Part shown: one piece after another, positions 63,574 through 64,000 of the stretch
Numbering within the stretch: the stretch's first letter is position 1
How the letters are laid out: the number at the start of each line of letters is the position of its first letter
Assembly: GCF_900603025.1 (NCBI RefSeq)
Contig: NZ_LR026975.1
Coordinates: 5,146,001-5,210,000 of the forward strand
Direction: 5' to 3'
Source of the DNA: Mycolicibacterium hassiacum DSM 44199
Lineage (GTDB): Bacteria > Actinomycetota > Actinomycetes > Mycobacteriales > Mycobacteriaceae
DNA length: 64,000 nucleotides
Translations under genes and position numbers: made by a program
The notes under the pieces: model-generated
What the model was told of the DNA's origin: nothing
The model's input: only the letters and a program-made list of their open reading frames with translations
Database searches by the model: none

Positions 63574-63954
63574 TCATTTCGCCAGTTCCCGGGTGTCTCG
63601 ACGCAGCGGATGGTCCTCGGGCACCTGCACGAAGATCAGCTGCACCCCGTCGGGGTCGACGACGTGCATCTCGTGCAGTCCCCAGGGTTCCTGACGGGCC
63701 TCGCGGGCGATCGGCACCCCGCGGGCGGTGAGCTCCTTCTGGGTTTCGTAGACGTCGCGCACCTGCAACCACAGTGAGCCGCCGGCGTTGGGGGTGCCGT
63801 GTCCGGCCAGTTCGATCAGCGACTGCCCCGCGAAGAACACGGTGCCGCCCCCGTAGTCGCGGGCGATCGCCAGACCCAGCTCGTCGCGGTAGAACCGCAG
63901 CGACCGCTGATAGTCGGCCGGCCGAAGAAGCATCCGGCTGGCCAGGATCTCCAT
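63574..63954 (-). CDS. VOC superfamily (glyoxalase-like) protein, Rv0546c-type
   Basis: The 126-aa protein has the VOC fold: ILASRMLLRPADYQRSLRFYRDELGL with metal-binding Glu/His positions and a C-terminal VVDPDGVQLIFVQ. Such small proteins bind metals and act as lyases, dioxygenases or resistance proteins; this one is unassigned. ATG 63954. From 63955 to the window edge no gene can be supported. Confidence 0.82.
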   Translation of the reverse strand: MEILASRMLLRPADYQRSLRFYRDELGLAIARDYGGGTVFFAGQSLIELAGHGTPNAGGSLWLQVRDVYETQKELTARGVPIAREARQEPWGLHEMHVVDPDGVQLIFVQVPEDHPLRRDTRELAK

Positions 63955-64000
63955 ACTGTTGTGTGTATCACGTCGGCCTGCCGTCGCCGCAACGACACGG

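Overview
The window is a contiguous piece of a very GC-rich mycobacterial chromosome, most likely from a Mycolicibacterium-type species. Gene order follows Mycobacterium tuberculosis Rv0478 to Rv0546c, recalled from memory and not searched. The evidence is mshA, gpm1, senX3-regX3, ppx, proC, hemA-hemC-hemD-hemB, hemL, the ccdA-resB-ccsB cytochrome c maturation operon, menA, mtnP, menE and pitA in the expected order. No tRNA, rRNA, insertion sequence, phage or CRISPR array was seen.

Layout. 1-8.1 kb: end of a deoC-like gene, an exported S53 (sedolisin) peptidase with a membrane partner, then a leftward group (DUF2993 protein, carbon-nitrogen hydrolase, methyltransferase-like protein, DUF2505 protein, MBL-Rieske fusion). 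8.1-15.8 kb: murB, the L,D-transpeptidase lipoprotein lprQ, an SDR, a polycysteine leader peptide before a ROK regulator, mshA, a YbjN-like gene and gpm1. 15.9-24 kb: senX3-regX3, a cysteine-rich protein divergent from ppx, a repeat-containing membrane protein, a TIM-barrel protein, a frameshifted thioesterase, proC, a small HTH protein and the 33-residue ribosomal protein bS22. 24-28 kb: epimerase, acyltransferase, hadD-like dehydratase, SerB-like phosphatase. 28-35 kb: glutaredoxin-hemA-hemC-hemD-hemB plus four small membrane proteins. 35-39.4 kb: an accessory redox island (MpaB-like oxygenase, TetR, two Ddn-like deazaflavin proteins, a PPOX-fold protein, a P450). 39.4-45.4 kb: hemL, a histidine phosphatase and the cytochrome c maturation genes. 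45.4-52 kb: MinD-like ATPase, small membrane proteins, PLP enzyme, an HTH/Clp-N pair, sulfotransferase, TetR, DUF1214 protein. 52-64 kb: menA, mtnP, epimerase, hydrolase, nitronate monooxygenase, glycosyltransferase genes, TetR with an SDR remnant, menE, pitA and a VOC protein.

Themes. Heme synthesis (hemA-C-D-B, hemL), heme delivery to cytochromes (ccdA, resB, ccsB, TlpA-like) and menaquinone synthesis (menA, menE) serve respiration. mshA with its cysteine-codon leader serves mycothiol synthesis. senX3-regX3, ppx and pitA concern phosphate. Cell-envelope genes are murB, lprQ and hadD.

The most interesting signals are a polycysteine leader with an apparent Shine-Dalgarno-sequestering hairpin upstream of the mshA regulator gene, a 60-bp palindromic repeat that occurs once between genes and once inside the start of resB, a 20-bp operator over the leaderless promoter of a small HTH/Clp-N gene pair, a structured leader before a 85-residue HTH gene, and several gene-decay events (thioesterase frameshift, SDR remnant, menE without an ordinary start codon). 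About two dozen genes have a TANNNT box 4-9 nt before the start codon, the arrangement expected of leaderless mRNAs.
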